The notes under the pieces are model-generated. The model searched no databases, was not told where the DNA came from, and saw nothing but the letters and a program-made list of their open reading frames with translations. From Bacteroidales bacterium (GTDB lineage: Bacteria > Bacteroidota > Bacteroidia > Bacteroidales > PUMT01), in the NCBI GenBank assembly GCA_007123885.1, contig SLGC01000453.1, forward strand, positions 1-36,604: 36,604 nucleotides of DNA, read 5' to 3'. Position numbers and translations under genes: made by a program. Positions within the stretch are counted from its first letter, which is position 1, and each line of letters opens with the position of its first letter. Shown piece after piece: positions 1 through 8,270 of the stretch.

Positions 1-705
1 ATAGGTAAAATGCCAGAGCCAGTCTCCCAGATTTATATAACGTGATTTACCGTTTTTCAGAGGCACATCAATCGGGAAATGGCGGTGACCGAAAATAAAG
101 TAATCAAAATGTTCCTTCTCCAGCAAGCGGTTGGCAAATATCATATGCTCCTCGTTTTCCTGTCCGCGAAAAGGAGTGATCAGCTCCTTGGAATAGCGGC
201 TGGAGTGTGACCATTTCTGTCCGAACCATAAGGCAAAATTGGGATGCAGGCGGGCAAACAACCATTGCAGGAGGGGATTCGTAAATATCCGGTTCATGAT
301 CCTGAACGACCTGTCATTCTCATCCAATCCGTCACCATGTGCCAGGTAAAATTTTTTTCCGTATATTTCGGTTACAAGTGCCCCCCGGTGAATCGTCATC
401 CCGGTTTCACTGCCGAGGTAATCAAATACCCAGATGTCATGGTTGCCGGTAAAAAAATGGACAGGTATCCCGCTGTCGGTTATCTCTGAGATCTTTCCCA
501 GGATCCTGGTAAATCCCCTTGGAACTACCTTTTTATATTCAAACCAGAAATCAAATATATCGCCAAGCAGATAAATTTCATGTGCATCATCCCGTATTTT
601 CTGAAGCCATCCGGCAAATAATTTTTCCCGGGGAATACTTTCTTCCGGACCGGACAAACCGAAATGGGCATCGGAAGCAAAATATATTTTTTTTCTGTAT
701 TTCAA
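1..705 (-). CDS. lpxH: UDP-2,3-diacylglucosamine diphosphatase-like metallophosphoesterase, 3' end cut by window
   Basis: Calcineurin-like phosphoesterase of the LpxH type, which hydrolyses UDP-2,3-diacylglucosamine to lipid X and UMP in lipid A synthesis at the inner face of the cytoplasmic membrane. Read on the minus strand, the usual metal-site blocks appear in order: SDAHFG near the N-terminus, GDIFDFW, GNHDIW, AHGDG and GHRHFP, then YINLGDW close to the window edge. About 235 codons are present, so only a short C-terminal piece should be missing. No ATG fits the start. A TTG at 705-703 gives an N-terminus (LKYRKKIYFASDAH) like family members, with a purine-rich AAAAAGAG stretch upstream. 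The gene lies 11 bp downstream of the Cys-less thioredoxin-fold gene and may be co-transcribed with it. The family is clear; the exact substrate is inferred from the family. Confidence 0.82.
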   Translation of the reverse strand, partial: MKYRKKIYFASDAHFGLSGPEESIPREKLFAGWLQKIRDDAHEIYLLGDIFDFWFEYKKVVPRGFTRILGKISEITDSGIPVHFFTGNHDIWVFDYLGSETGMTIHRGALVTEIYGKKFYLAHGDGLDENDRSFRIMNRIFTNPLLQWLFARLHPNFALWFGQKWSHSSRYSKELITPFRGQENEEHMIFANRLLEKEHFDYFIFGHRHFPIDVPLKNGKSRYINLGDWLWHFTY

Positions 706-716
706 GATGGCTCTTT

Positions 717-1880
717 TTAATCCAGCACTCTTGCAAGTCGACTCCTGAGTTCGGGAGCAGACAGATTCCTTGCTACAACTCCAACATCACGGTTAATAAG
801 ATAGCTTGAAGGGATCTGCTGTACGTTGTATAACATTGCAGCCCTGAAATCTTCATCTTCGAACTCTGCAACATGTATCCATGGGAGTTCATTGAACTCT
901 ATGTTTCTAAGCCATTCCTGCCTTTCCCGTTCAACGGATACCTGGTAGATCTGGAAGCCTTTGTTATGATAGGCCTTGTAGATGGGTAGCAACTCACGGG
1001 TGTATTCTACACTCGACTGATTCAGTGAAGAGCCGAAAAGAACCAGCACATATTTTTCGGGAAGTGAATGCAGCCTGATAGTATCACCTTCAACCCCTTT
1101 CATTGAAATATCGGGATAGTTCGAAACCACATCACCGCTTTGTTCAGCCAGCGAAGCAATACGGAATAGTTCATACTGCCTTTCCTGATTTTCAGCATCT
1201 CTGGCCAGTGCTTTGACATGGGGTGAATCCGGGTATTTCTTTGTAAGAGATTCAGCTATTATCTTAAGGTACTGGATATCGCGAAACCGGTTCAGCACAT
1301 AATTTTCTTCATCAATCATTTGATAAAGTGCTGTTATTGCTGCAAGTGATTCCATGTTATCAAGAATAAATGCAACTGAAAACTTTCGTTGTGCATTGAT
1401 GATTTCCTCCAGTTCTTCATTGATCCTGACCTCTTCCTGTGCCATTTCGGACCCTTCTTCAAGCGCCATAATTTCCTTTATAAGAGGATCAATTTGTTTC
1501 CTGGTAGAAAGAAGCCTGTCGTTAAGTCTTTTTAGCAATTTCGATCCTTCTGAACCCGAAACCTGGTAGGTTCCGGATAAATTTGAAGCAGCAGCTTCAA
1601 TGAAAATTTTTTCGCCGGGTTCAACAAGAAGGGTGACAAAATTATTATCGCCGATCCTTACCCTGTAAAATGAAGGTTCTGAAATCCTCCCTGAGAAGGA
1701 GAAAATGTTGGAGGATCTTATTCTGGCCGAATCCAGTACCGAATGGGTACCGACATCCAGTTTGTCGAGATAGATTATCAGGTCGCTGCCATTCTCAATT
1801 TCTCCTGTTATGTTGAATTTATCGGATCTGTCGCAGGAAATAAAGAAAAGTAAAGGGAATATGAAATATAGGTGCCTCAT
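717..1880 (-). CDS. DUF4369/thioredoxin-fold lipoprotein lacking the CXXC active site
   Basis: A 387-residue predicted lipoprotein. It has a short signal peptide with lipobox FISC (Cys16), an N-terminal DUF4369-like beta domain (about 22-115), a helical middle part (about 120-230) and a C-terminal TlpA/AhpC-like thioredoxin fold (about 245-387). It is a paralogue of the next gene upstream (1972-3183), and the two align without gaps across the active-site helix. Where the paralogue has CGPC, this protein has NQSS (residues 287-290), so it cannot act as a dithiol oxidoreductase. The fold-defining pieces remain: the beta strand before the site, the KGF-I-QVS strand, and the IPSSY loop carrying the expected cis-proline. 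It may be a structural or regulatory partner or a binding protein. It lies between the redox-competent paralogue and lpxH on the same strand. Confidence 0.85.
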   Translation of the reverse strand: MRHLYFIFPLLFFISCDRSDKFNITGEIENGSDLIIYLDKLDVGTHSVLDSARIRSSNIFSFSGRISEPSFYRVRIGDNNFVTLLVEPGEKIFIEAAASNLSGTYQVSGSEGSKLLKRLNDRLLSTRKQIDPLIKEIMALEEGSEMAQEEVRINEELEEIINAQRKFSVAFILDNMESLAAITALYQMIDEENYVLNRFRDIQYLKIIAESLTKKYPDSPHVKALARDAENQERQYELFRIASLAEQSGDVVSNYPDISMKGVEGDTIRLHSLPEKYVLVLFGSSLNQSSVEYTRELLPIYKAYHNKGFQIYQVSVERERQEWLRNIEFNELPWIHVAEFEDEDFRAAMLYNVQQIPSSYLINRDVGVVARNLSAPELRSRLARVLD

Positions 1881-1971
1881 TATAGTAGTTTTTGTTTTGG
1901 TTCTCCTGCAGGTCTACGTATTCATGCAGGAGAGTTCGATTACCGGACCATGCCGGCGACTTAATGGTTTT

Positions 1972-3183
1972 TCAATTAAGCAGTTCTTCAAGTTTATTTC
2001 CAAGTGCTGCACCTCTCAGATTTCTTGCAATAATTCGACCTTCAGGATCAAGGAGGAAATTTGCCGGTATACCCTGGATGTTGTACATGGGTACTACTAC
2101 CGAACTCCAAAATTGCAGGTCGCTTACATGTGTCCACTGGTACAGTCTGTCATCCTGGATCCCTTGTAACCAGTTTTCCCTTGCACGATCGAGTGAAACC
2201 TGGAAAATATCAAAACCTTTATCCTTGTATCTGTTATATGCTTCCACTTTGGTGGGATTCTCCTCACGGCATGGTCCGCACCACGATGCCCAGAAATCAA
2301 GAAGAACATAGTTGCCCCTTAATGATGAAAGATTAATCGTGTCTCCCTCTATATCAGGAAGGGATATTTCCGGGGCTTCTGTTCCATTGGCAAGATGACT
2401 TTCCCTTTGTTCACGCAGTTCGATCTGCCGTTTCATTTCCTGCACATTTTCATTAAGGGTTACCGTATAATCCAGGTAAGGATATTTTTCAATCAGTATT
2501 GAATCAACCTGCAGGTAATATTTAAAATCTTCTTCCCTGTTCAGGACAAATGTAGAATGATCTGTCTGAAGATAAAGGGCCATAAGACTGGCAAGTGATC
2601 CCGGGTTATTCTCAATAAAATTTATTGTATATTGTCTTTGTGATCCGGCTATCTCATCAACACTTTCCCTGATCCGGAATCTCAGGGCATCAATATCAAT
2701 GCCGGGTTCATCGAGACTGTTACGGTATAATCTGCCGAGTGAATCAAGACTCATGATAGTAGATTGCATTTTCCTGTTAAGTTCTGCAGCGAGCTCTGAT
2801 TCATCCGAACCTGTTACTTCAGCAGTACCCTGGAGGTTGTTAAAATCAGCGCTAAGCCGGATTTTTTCGCCTGGGAAAACAATAAGGGTAAGATAATTAA
2901 GGTGGTCCTGCCTGAGAGACATAAATCTTGCCTCGTTGATTTCGCCCTCGAATCGGAATTCACCGTTTCGTCCGATTTCAAAAGAATCAACGGGAATAAG
3001 TTCATAGGTGGTCATTTCATACAGATGAATTGTTGATCCGGCAGCATTATCAAGTTGACCGCTGATGGAAAAATTCCTGTCAGGTTCTGAACATGACCAG
3101 ATCAGCAACAGGAATATACCGGAAAAAATTTTGCCGGAAGCCGCAAGGAAATGAACAGGTTTTAAGGATTTTTCAGGAACCAT
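1972..3183 (-). CDS. DUF4369/TlpA-like thiol-disulfide oxidoreductase lipoprotein
   Basis: A 403-residue predicted lipoprotein. The hydrophobic segment at about 19-30 ends in lipobox LIWSC (Cys31), followed by a DUF4369-like domain (about 36-125), a helical linker and a C-terminal thioredoxin fold with an intact WCGPC motif (Cys302, Cys305) and the cis-Pro loop QGIPAN. Proteins of this type are common in Bacteroidota and act in the periplasm or at the outer membrane as TlpA/ResA-like disulfide reductases. The partner is unknown here. It is the first of three same-strand genes, 91 bp ahead of its Cys-less paralogue and then lpxH. A weak Bacteroidota-like promoter, TTTA-N19-TATCTTCA, can be read just upstream on the minus strand (-7 element at 3213-3206). 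Confidence 0.88.
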   Translation of the reverse strand: MVPEKSLKPVHFLAASGKIFSGIFLLLIWSCSEPDRNFSISGQLDNAAGSTIHLYEMTTYELIPVDSFEIGRNGEFRFEGEINEARFMSLRQDHLNYLTLIVFPGEKIRLSADFNNLQGTAEVTGSDESELAAELNRKMQSTIMSLDSLGRLYRNSLDEPGIDIDALRFRIRESVDEIAGSQRQYTINFIENNPGSLASLMALYLQTDHSTFVLNREEDFKYYLQVDSILIEKYPYLDYTVTLNENVQEMKRQIELREQRESHLANGTEAPEISLPDIEGDTINLSSLRGNYVLLDFWASWCGPCREENPTKVEAYNRYKDKGFDIFQVSLDRARENWLQGIQDDRLYQWTHVSDLQFWSSVVVPMYNIQGIPANFLLDPEGRIIARNLRGAALGNKLEELLN

Positions 3184-3609
3184 ATGAATTTAACTTTTTG
3201 TGATGTGAAGATAACTAAATTTTAACTGGTCATAAAAGGCTAAAAATAGTGAAAGAATCATTAAACATTTATCTATAATGATTGTTTTTATGATTTATTG
3301 TGTTGGTTTTTACAATTATATACAAGCTGACCTTCAAGTGTATTAAATAATTTTTAATCAGGCTGGTTTTTTTCAATTTCCACAAGGTTTACACGGTAAA
3401 TTATTATAATTTTATATCGCACAGATACCACCTCCGGTAATTTTGAAAATTAAGGGCAGGCAACAAAAAGGCGGGCTCGGATGTATAATGCCGGACTTTG
3501 GATCTGTGGACCGGCAATAATATGCACTTACTTTAACAGATAATTGGTTATATTGATATCATAAACTTAATCATCAAATAAAAAATTGGAAATTGCCTTA
3601 CAAAAACAG
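3184..3609. other. Divergent intergenic region ahead of the glycogen operon
   Basis: This AT-rich spacer between the divergent thioredoxin-lipoprotein and glycogen transcription units must hold promoters for both. An inverted repeat, TGCCGG at 3489-3494 and CCGGCA at 3511-3516 (16-nt loop), lies about 95 bp before the debranching-enzyme ATG and could be an operator or leader hairpin. I found no convincing TTTG-N19-TAnnTTTG promoter for the plus strand. No protein-like open frame is present. Confidence 0.5.
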
Positions 3610-5559
3610 ATGAACTTTATTAACCTGGATAATACCAAATTGATCAACCTTTCCTATTCCCTTAACCGTGAAGTGATCAGGACAAACCGTGCAGGTTCAT
3701 ATGCATCTACTACTGTAATAACCAGCAATACCCGCAAGTATCACGGATTGCTGGTGTGTCCGCTCGAATATCTTGATGGAGGACACCATGTTCTTCTGTC
3801 GGGGTTACATGAAACAATAGTTCAGAACAAGCAGGAATTTAACCTGGGGATACATAAATATGACGGCGATAATTATCACCCCAAAGGTCACAAGTACCTG
3901 CTGGATTATTATACCGAACCTATTTCCAGGCTGGTTTTTCGTATAGGAGGAGTTACTTTTTCGCGTGAGATGATGCTTGCACAGAATGAGGAAAGGATCT
4001 TCGTCAGGTACAAACTGGAGGGTGCCACTGCCAATACTGTTATCAGGTTCAGGCCTTATCTTGCTTTCAGGAACATTCATTCGCTCAGCAAGGCAAATAT
4101 GGATGTAATAACCACAATCCAAAAAGTCAGGAACGGGATTCGGACACGGATGTATCAGCCCTATCCATATCTTTACCTGCAATTTTCAAAACATAACGAG
4201 TTTATTCAGGCTCCCGACTGGAATTACAATATTGAATATTTCCAGGAGCAGAAAAGGGGCTATGAATATAAGGAAGATCTTTACACGCCCGGATATTTCG
4301 AATTGCAGCTTAGAAATAACGAAACGGTTGTATTCTCGGCAGGTACCCGGGAAATCGACCCTCGGGGCATGAAAAGAAAATTTGAAAATGAAATTGGCAA
4401 AAGAATTCCCCGTAACACTTTTCATAACTGCCTGCTTAACTCCTCCCAGCAGTTCTTTGTCAAAAGGGGAGAAAATGCCACCATAATGAGTGGCTTTCCC
4501 TGGTATAATTTTGATATGAGAAACAAATTCGGCGCCCTGCCTGGACTAACCCTGTCGGTGGGAGATATTAAAACATTTAAGGCCGTTATTGATACATTGG
4601 TCCCGGATATCCTGAAATCTTTGAATGCTGCATCCTATCGCCAGGAAAGAAACTTTATCAGGGGTATTGATGATCCTTTATGGTTTATCTGGGCCCTGCA
4701 GCAATATGCGCATTATACCGGCGATAACCGTCAGATCTGGAAGAGTTATGGGAAAAAGATAACCACTATATTGAATGCCTTCCTCAAAGGCATTGACGGT
4801 ATTGTGGAGATGCATGATAATGGGCTTTTGTATTGCATTGAGGAAAACAGGCCCCGCACCTGGATGAATTGCATTGTTGACGGTAGTCAGGTAACTCCCC
4901 GTTATGGATATGTTGTTGAAATAAATGCATTGTGGTATAACACTGTAAGATTCGCGCTGGAGGTTGCAGAATCTGCAGGAGCAAGATCTTTTATAAAAAG
5001 CTGGAAAGAACTTCCTCCAAAAATTGCAGATTCATTTACAACTGTTTTCTGGGAAGAGGAAAAAGGATACCTGGCCGATAATATCCGGAACGGGAGGGCT
5101 GACTGGTCGGTACGGCCCAACCAGATACTTGCTGGGTCACTGGCCTATAGTCCCCTGAATGAGGATATGAAACAAAAAATGCTTGAAGTTGTTACCAGTG
5201 AACTACTGACTCCAAAGGGACTTCGCACCCTGGCCCCGAAAAATCCTGCTTACAGAGGTATATATGAAGGGACCCAGGCAGAGCGTGAAATTTCTTCACA
5301 CCAGGGAATGGTCTATCCCTGGCTTCTCGGCCATTATGCCGAGGCTTATTTCAGGCTGTACAATAAGTCAGCTGCCGATAATATTAAGAGATTATTTAAT
5401 GGTTTCAAGGAGGAAATGGAAATACACGGTATTGGTACAATATCTGAATTATATGACGGCGATCCGCCACATTATCCGGGAGGTGCAATTTCATATGCCT
5501 GGAATGTGGCTGAGCTTCTCAGGATGGAGCAGTTAATTTTATACTATAAAAATTCATAG
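3610..5559 (+). CDS. Glycogen debranching enzyme (amylo-alpha-1,6-glucosidase family)
   Basis: A 649-residue cytoplasmic enzyme that removes alpha-1,6 branch stubs from glycogen. An N-terminal beta-rich GDE_N-type domain (about 1-240, with NRAGSYASTT and TRKYHGLL) precedes an (alpha/alpha)6-barrel catalytic domain (about 285-645). Conserved segments include VTPRYGYVVEINALWYN, REISSHQGMVYPWLLGHY and ISELYDGDPPHYPGG, whose Glu613 is the expected general-base position. The block usually written TWMD in this family reads TWMN here (Asn420). I chose the ATG at 3610; a TTG at 3586 would add eight residues. It is the first gene of the glycogen operon, ending 2 bp before the GT4 gene. The family is secure; activity depends on whether Asn420 is tolerated. 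Confidence 0.9.
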   Translation: MNFINLDNTKLINLSYSLNREVIRTNRAGSYASTTVITSNTRKYHGLLVCPLEYLDGGHHVLLSGLHETIVQNKQEFNLGIHKYDGDNYHPKGHKYLLDYYTEPISRLVFRIGGVTFSREMMLAQNEERIFVRYKLEGATANTVIRFRPYLAFRNIHSLSKANMDVITTIQKVRNGIRTRMYQPYPYLYLQFSKHNEFIQAPDWNYNIEYFQEQKRGYEYKEDLYTPGYFELQLRNNETVVFSAGTREIDPRGMKRKFENEIGKRIPRNTFHNCLLNSSQQFFVKRGENATIMSGFPWYNFDMRNKFGALPGLTLSVGDIKTFKAVIDTLVPDILKSLNAASYRQERNFIRGIDDPLWFIWALQQYAHYTGDNRQIWKSYGKKITTILNAFLKGIDGIVEMHDNGLLYCIEENRPRTWMNCIVDGSQVTPRYGYVVEINALWYNTVRFALEVAESAGARSFIKSWKELPPKIADSFTTVFWEEEKGYLADNIRNGRADWSVRPNQILAGSLAYSPLNEDMKQKMLEVVTSELLTPKGLRTLAPKNPAYRGIYEGTQAEREISSHQGMVYPWLLGHYAEAYFRLYNKSAADNIKRLFNGFKEEMEIHGIGTISELYDGDPPHYPGGAISYAWNVAELLRMEQLILYYKNS

Positions 5560-5561
5560 CA

Positions 5562-6854
5562 ATGAGAGTTTTAATGTTCGGATGGGAATTTCCTCCGCAT
5601 ATAAGCGGCGGATTGGGTACAGCCTGCTATGGACTGACCAGGGGGATGTCCCATATTCCCGGACTGGAGGTGACCTTTGTCGTGCCTAAGGCCTGGGGAG
5701 ATGAAGACCAATCGTTCCTTCAGCTTGTTGCCGCTGAAAATTTTCCTGTAAAACGCAAATATATTGAAATGTGGGGGTTTTTAAAACAGATGACCTTCCT
5801 GGAGGTTCACTCCCGGCTCATGCCCTATATGTCGCCCGAAGAATACGAAAAGGCCGGCAGGAGAAGCCTTTCGGGTACCCGGATATTTTTCAATACTGAA
5901 CAGGCAGGGAACCTGAAGTTTACAGGAACATATGGCCCCGATCTGTTCCAGGAGATCGCAAATTACGCTCTTATGGCCGGTATAATTGCAGAAGAACGGG
6001 ATTTTGAAATTATTCACGCCCATGACTGGCTGGCTTTTCCCGCCGGCATTGCAGCTAAGGAAGCAACCGGCAAGCCGCTGGTTATTCACGTCCATGCAAC
6101 TGAATTTGATCGCAGCGGGGGAAAAGTGAATCCGGGCGTATTTGAAATAGAAAAGCGGGGAATGGAAATTGCCGATATGATCATAGCGGTAAGCAACCTG
6201 ACACGGCAAACGATCATTGAAAAATACGGGATACACCCGGAAAAGGTAATTACTGTGTATAATGCCGTCGAGCCTGAAGAAAAACATGATGTCAGCTCGT
6301 TACGCAAAATGGCAAATGAAAAGATCGTAACTTTTCTCGGGAGGATCACCATGCAAAAGGGTCCTGAGTATTTCATAGAAGCGGCCAACAAGGTATTGAA
6401 AAAATCAAATAATGTCCGTTTTGTGATGGCTGGCAGCGGCGATATGTTTCCAAGGATGATCAAGCGGGCCGCCAGTCTTGGGATAGCGGACAGGTTTCAT
6501 TTCACCGGCTTCCTAAGGGGACGGGATGTCAATCAGATGTTCCTTATGAGTGATCTTTATGTGATGCCCTCGGTATCAGAGCCTTTTGGAATTTCTCCCC
6601 TTGAGGCAATGCGCTCAAATGTGCCGGTAATAATTTCCTATCAGTCGGGGGTATCTGAAATATTAAGACATGTGGTAAAAGTTGATTTCTGGGATATAGA
6701 TGCAATGGCGGATGCAATTTACGGCTTATTGCATTACAATGCCCTTTCGGAAATGTTTAAAAAACGAGGTAAAGATGAAGTCAATAACCTGAAATGGGAG
6801 ACTTCGGCTTTAAAGGTGAAGAAAGTTTACGACAGAGTTCTCTCAGCATCCTAA
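5562..6854 (+). CDS. GT4-type glycosyltransferase, glycogen/starch-synthase-like
   Basis: A 430-residue GT-B glycosyltransferase. The start MRVLMFGWEFPPHISGGLG is the nucleotide-sugar glycine-rich loop typical of glycogen-synthase-like and group 1 transferases. HAHDWLAFPAG lies in the first Rossmann domain. The second domain carries FLGRITMQKGPEYF and an EX7E motif in SEPFGISPLEAM (Glu340, Glu348). It is 2 bp downstream of the debranching enzyme and about 28 bp before the GH57 gene, so it is almost certainly part of the same operon and acts on alpha-glucan in the cytoplasm. It is not the GT3 synthase, which is fused to phosphorylase downstream, so it may make or extend primers or linear glucan. 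The donor (UDP- or ADP-glucose) cannot be read from the sequence. Confidence 0.88.
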   Translation: MRVLMFGWEFPPHISGGLGTACYGLTRGMSHIPGLEVTFVVPKAWGDEDQSFLQLVAAENFPVKRKYIEMWGFLKQMTFLEVHSRLMPYMSPEEYEKAGRRSLSGTRIFFNTEQAGNLKFTGTYGPDLFQEIANYALMAGIIAEERDFEIIHAHDWLAFPAGIAAKEATGKPLVIHVHATEFDRSGGKVNPGVFEIEKRGMEIADMIIAVSNLTRQTIIEKYGIHPEKVITVYNAVEPEEKHDVSSLRKMANEKIVTFLGRITMQKGPEYFIEAANKVLKKSNNVRFVMAGSGDMFPRMIKRAASLGIADRFHFTGFLRGRDVNQMFLMSDLYVMPSVSEPFGISPLEAMRSNVPVIISYQSGVSEILRHVVKVDFWDIDAMADAIYGLLHYNALSEMFKKRGKDEVNNLKWETSALKVKKVYDRVLSAS

Positions 6855-6882
6855 TCTATGATCATAAAAATTGCTGTTAATT

Positions 6883-8253
6883 ATGAAAAAGACGATATGC
6901 TTGTATTTCCAGGTGCATCAACCCTTCCGGTTCAGAAGGTACAGGTTTTTTGATATAGGTGAATCGGAATACTATTACGATGATTATGTCAATGAATCTG
7001 CTATTAAAAAAATTGCCTCCCGGTGTTATCTTCCGGCAAACAGGATGATGCTTGAGTTGATAAAAAAATATGAAGGACAATTTAAAATTACATTTTCGAT
7101 TTCCGGAATTGCGCTGGACCTGTTTGAGCTTTATGCTCCCGAGGTTTTAGATAGTTTCCGCAACCTTGCCGGTACAGGACACGTTGAATTCCTTGCAGAA
7201 GCACATGCCCATTCCCTTGTATCCCTGGCCGACAGTGATGAATTCCGTTTTCAGGTAACAGAACACAGCAAACGGATTGAATCTTTGTTTGGTGCAAGGC
7301 CAAAAGTTTTCCGGAACACGGAACTGATCTATTCGGATGAAATCGGCAACCGGGTTGCAGATATGGGGTTTGCCGGCATTTTATCCGAGGGAGCCAGACA
7401 TATACTTGGCTGGAAGAGTCCAAATTATCTTTATTACAATGCTTCACATCCCAGGCTCAAGGTCCTGCTGAGAAACTTCAGGTTGAGTGACGACCTGGCA
7501 TTCCGTTTCTCAAGGCAAAGCTGGAAGGAATGGCCGTTAACTGCCGATAAATATGCTTACTGGTTGAAAAAGCTTAACAGGAAGGATGAGTTGGTGAACA
7601 TATTTCTCGATTACGAAACCTTTGGTGAGAATCATAAAGCTGAAAGCGGTATTTTTGATTTTTTCAAAGCACTGCCTGAAAAGATATTTAAAAACCGGGA
7701 TTTTGAATTTGCAACCCCATCGATGATCATATCCTCCATGCAGCCGGTTGGTCCGATCAGTGTTCCATATCCGGTATCGTGGACCGATGAGGAGCGGGAT
7801 CTTTCTGCCTGGCTGGGCAATGACATGCAAAATGAAGCCTTCAACAAGCTTTTCGGACTCCGGAGCCTGGTAAGGAAAACCTCAGATAACAAGATACTGA
7901 CTGACTGGTATAATCTGCAAACAAGTGATCATTTCTATTTCATGTCCACAAAGGTTTTTACCGATGAAGAAGTACATAAATATTACAATCCATATGAATC
8001 ACCATACGATGCCTTTATCAATTACATGAACATACTCAGCGATTTTACACAGCGCCTGAAGGAGGCTGCAGGTGCTGAGGAGTTGAGTATGGTCAGGATG
8101 GAAAGGATCCTTATGGATAAGGACAAACAGATAGAGAGTCTGCAAAAGATTATAGATGAACTTAAAGAAAACAAAAAGGCAGTTATAGGTCCTGTCGGTA
8201 TTTCCAGGAAAGGTGAGGATGCATCCAGAAATGTAATGCTGGAAGAAACATAG
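6883..8253 (+). CDS. Glycoside hydrolase family 57 protein (alpha-amylase/4-alpha-glucanotransferase type)
   Basis: A 456-residue GH57 enzyme. Region 1 is HQP (His12-Pro14), followed by AEAHAHSL. The probable nucleophile region is FRNTELIYSDE (Glu147), and the acid/base region is LDYETFGEN (Asp243). After the catalytic core, a lysine/glutamate-rich segment (about 405-435, with MDKDKQIESLQKI) predicts a short coiled coil. GH57 members include amylases, 4-alpha-glucanotransferases and branching enzymes; this one sits in a glycogen operon and probably trims or rearranges alpha-1,4-glucan. There is no signal peptide, so it is cytoplasmic. I chose the ATG at 6883, giving MKKTICLYFQVHQP; a TTG at 6871 is less likely. 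It ends 17 bp before the synthase-phosphorylase fusion. Confidence 0.9.
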   Translation: MKKTICLYFQVHQPFRFRRYRFFDIGESEYYYDDYVNESAIKKIASRCYLPANRMMLELIKKYEGQFKITFSISGIALDLFELYAPEVLDSFRNLAGTGHVEFLAEAHAHSLVSLADSDEFRFQVTEHSKRIESLFGARPKVFRNTELIYSDEIGNRVADMGFAGILSEGARHILGWKSPNYLYYNASHPRLKVLLRNFRLSDDLAFRFSRQSWKEWPLTADKYAYWLKKLNRKDELVNIFLDYETFGENHKAESGIFDFFKALPEKIFKNRDFEFATPSMIISSMQPVGPISVPYPVSWTDEERDLSAWLGNDMQNEAFNKLFGLRSLVRKTSDNKILTDWYNLQTSDHFYFMSTKVFTDEEVHKYYNPYESPYDAFINYMNILSDFTQRLKEAAGAEELSMVRMERILMDKDKQIESLQKIIDELKENKKAVIGPVGISRKGEDASRNVMLEET

Positions 8254-8270
8254 TAAACATAAACAAAGTT

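Noticed and set aside
1354-1569. Serine-rich open frame opposite the Cys-less thioredoxin-fold gene
   Set aside because: It is antisense to a well supported lipoprotein gene, and its low-complexity serine runs are the complement of glutamate-rich codons.
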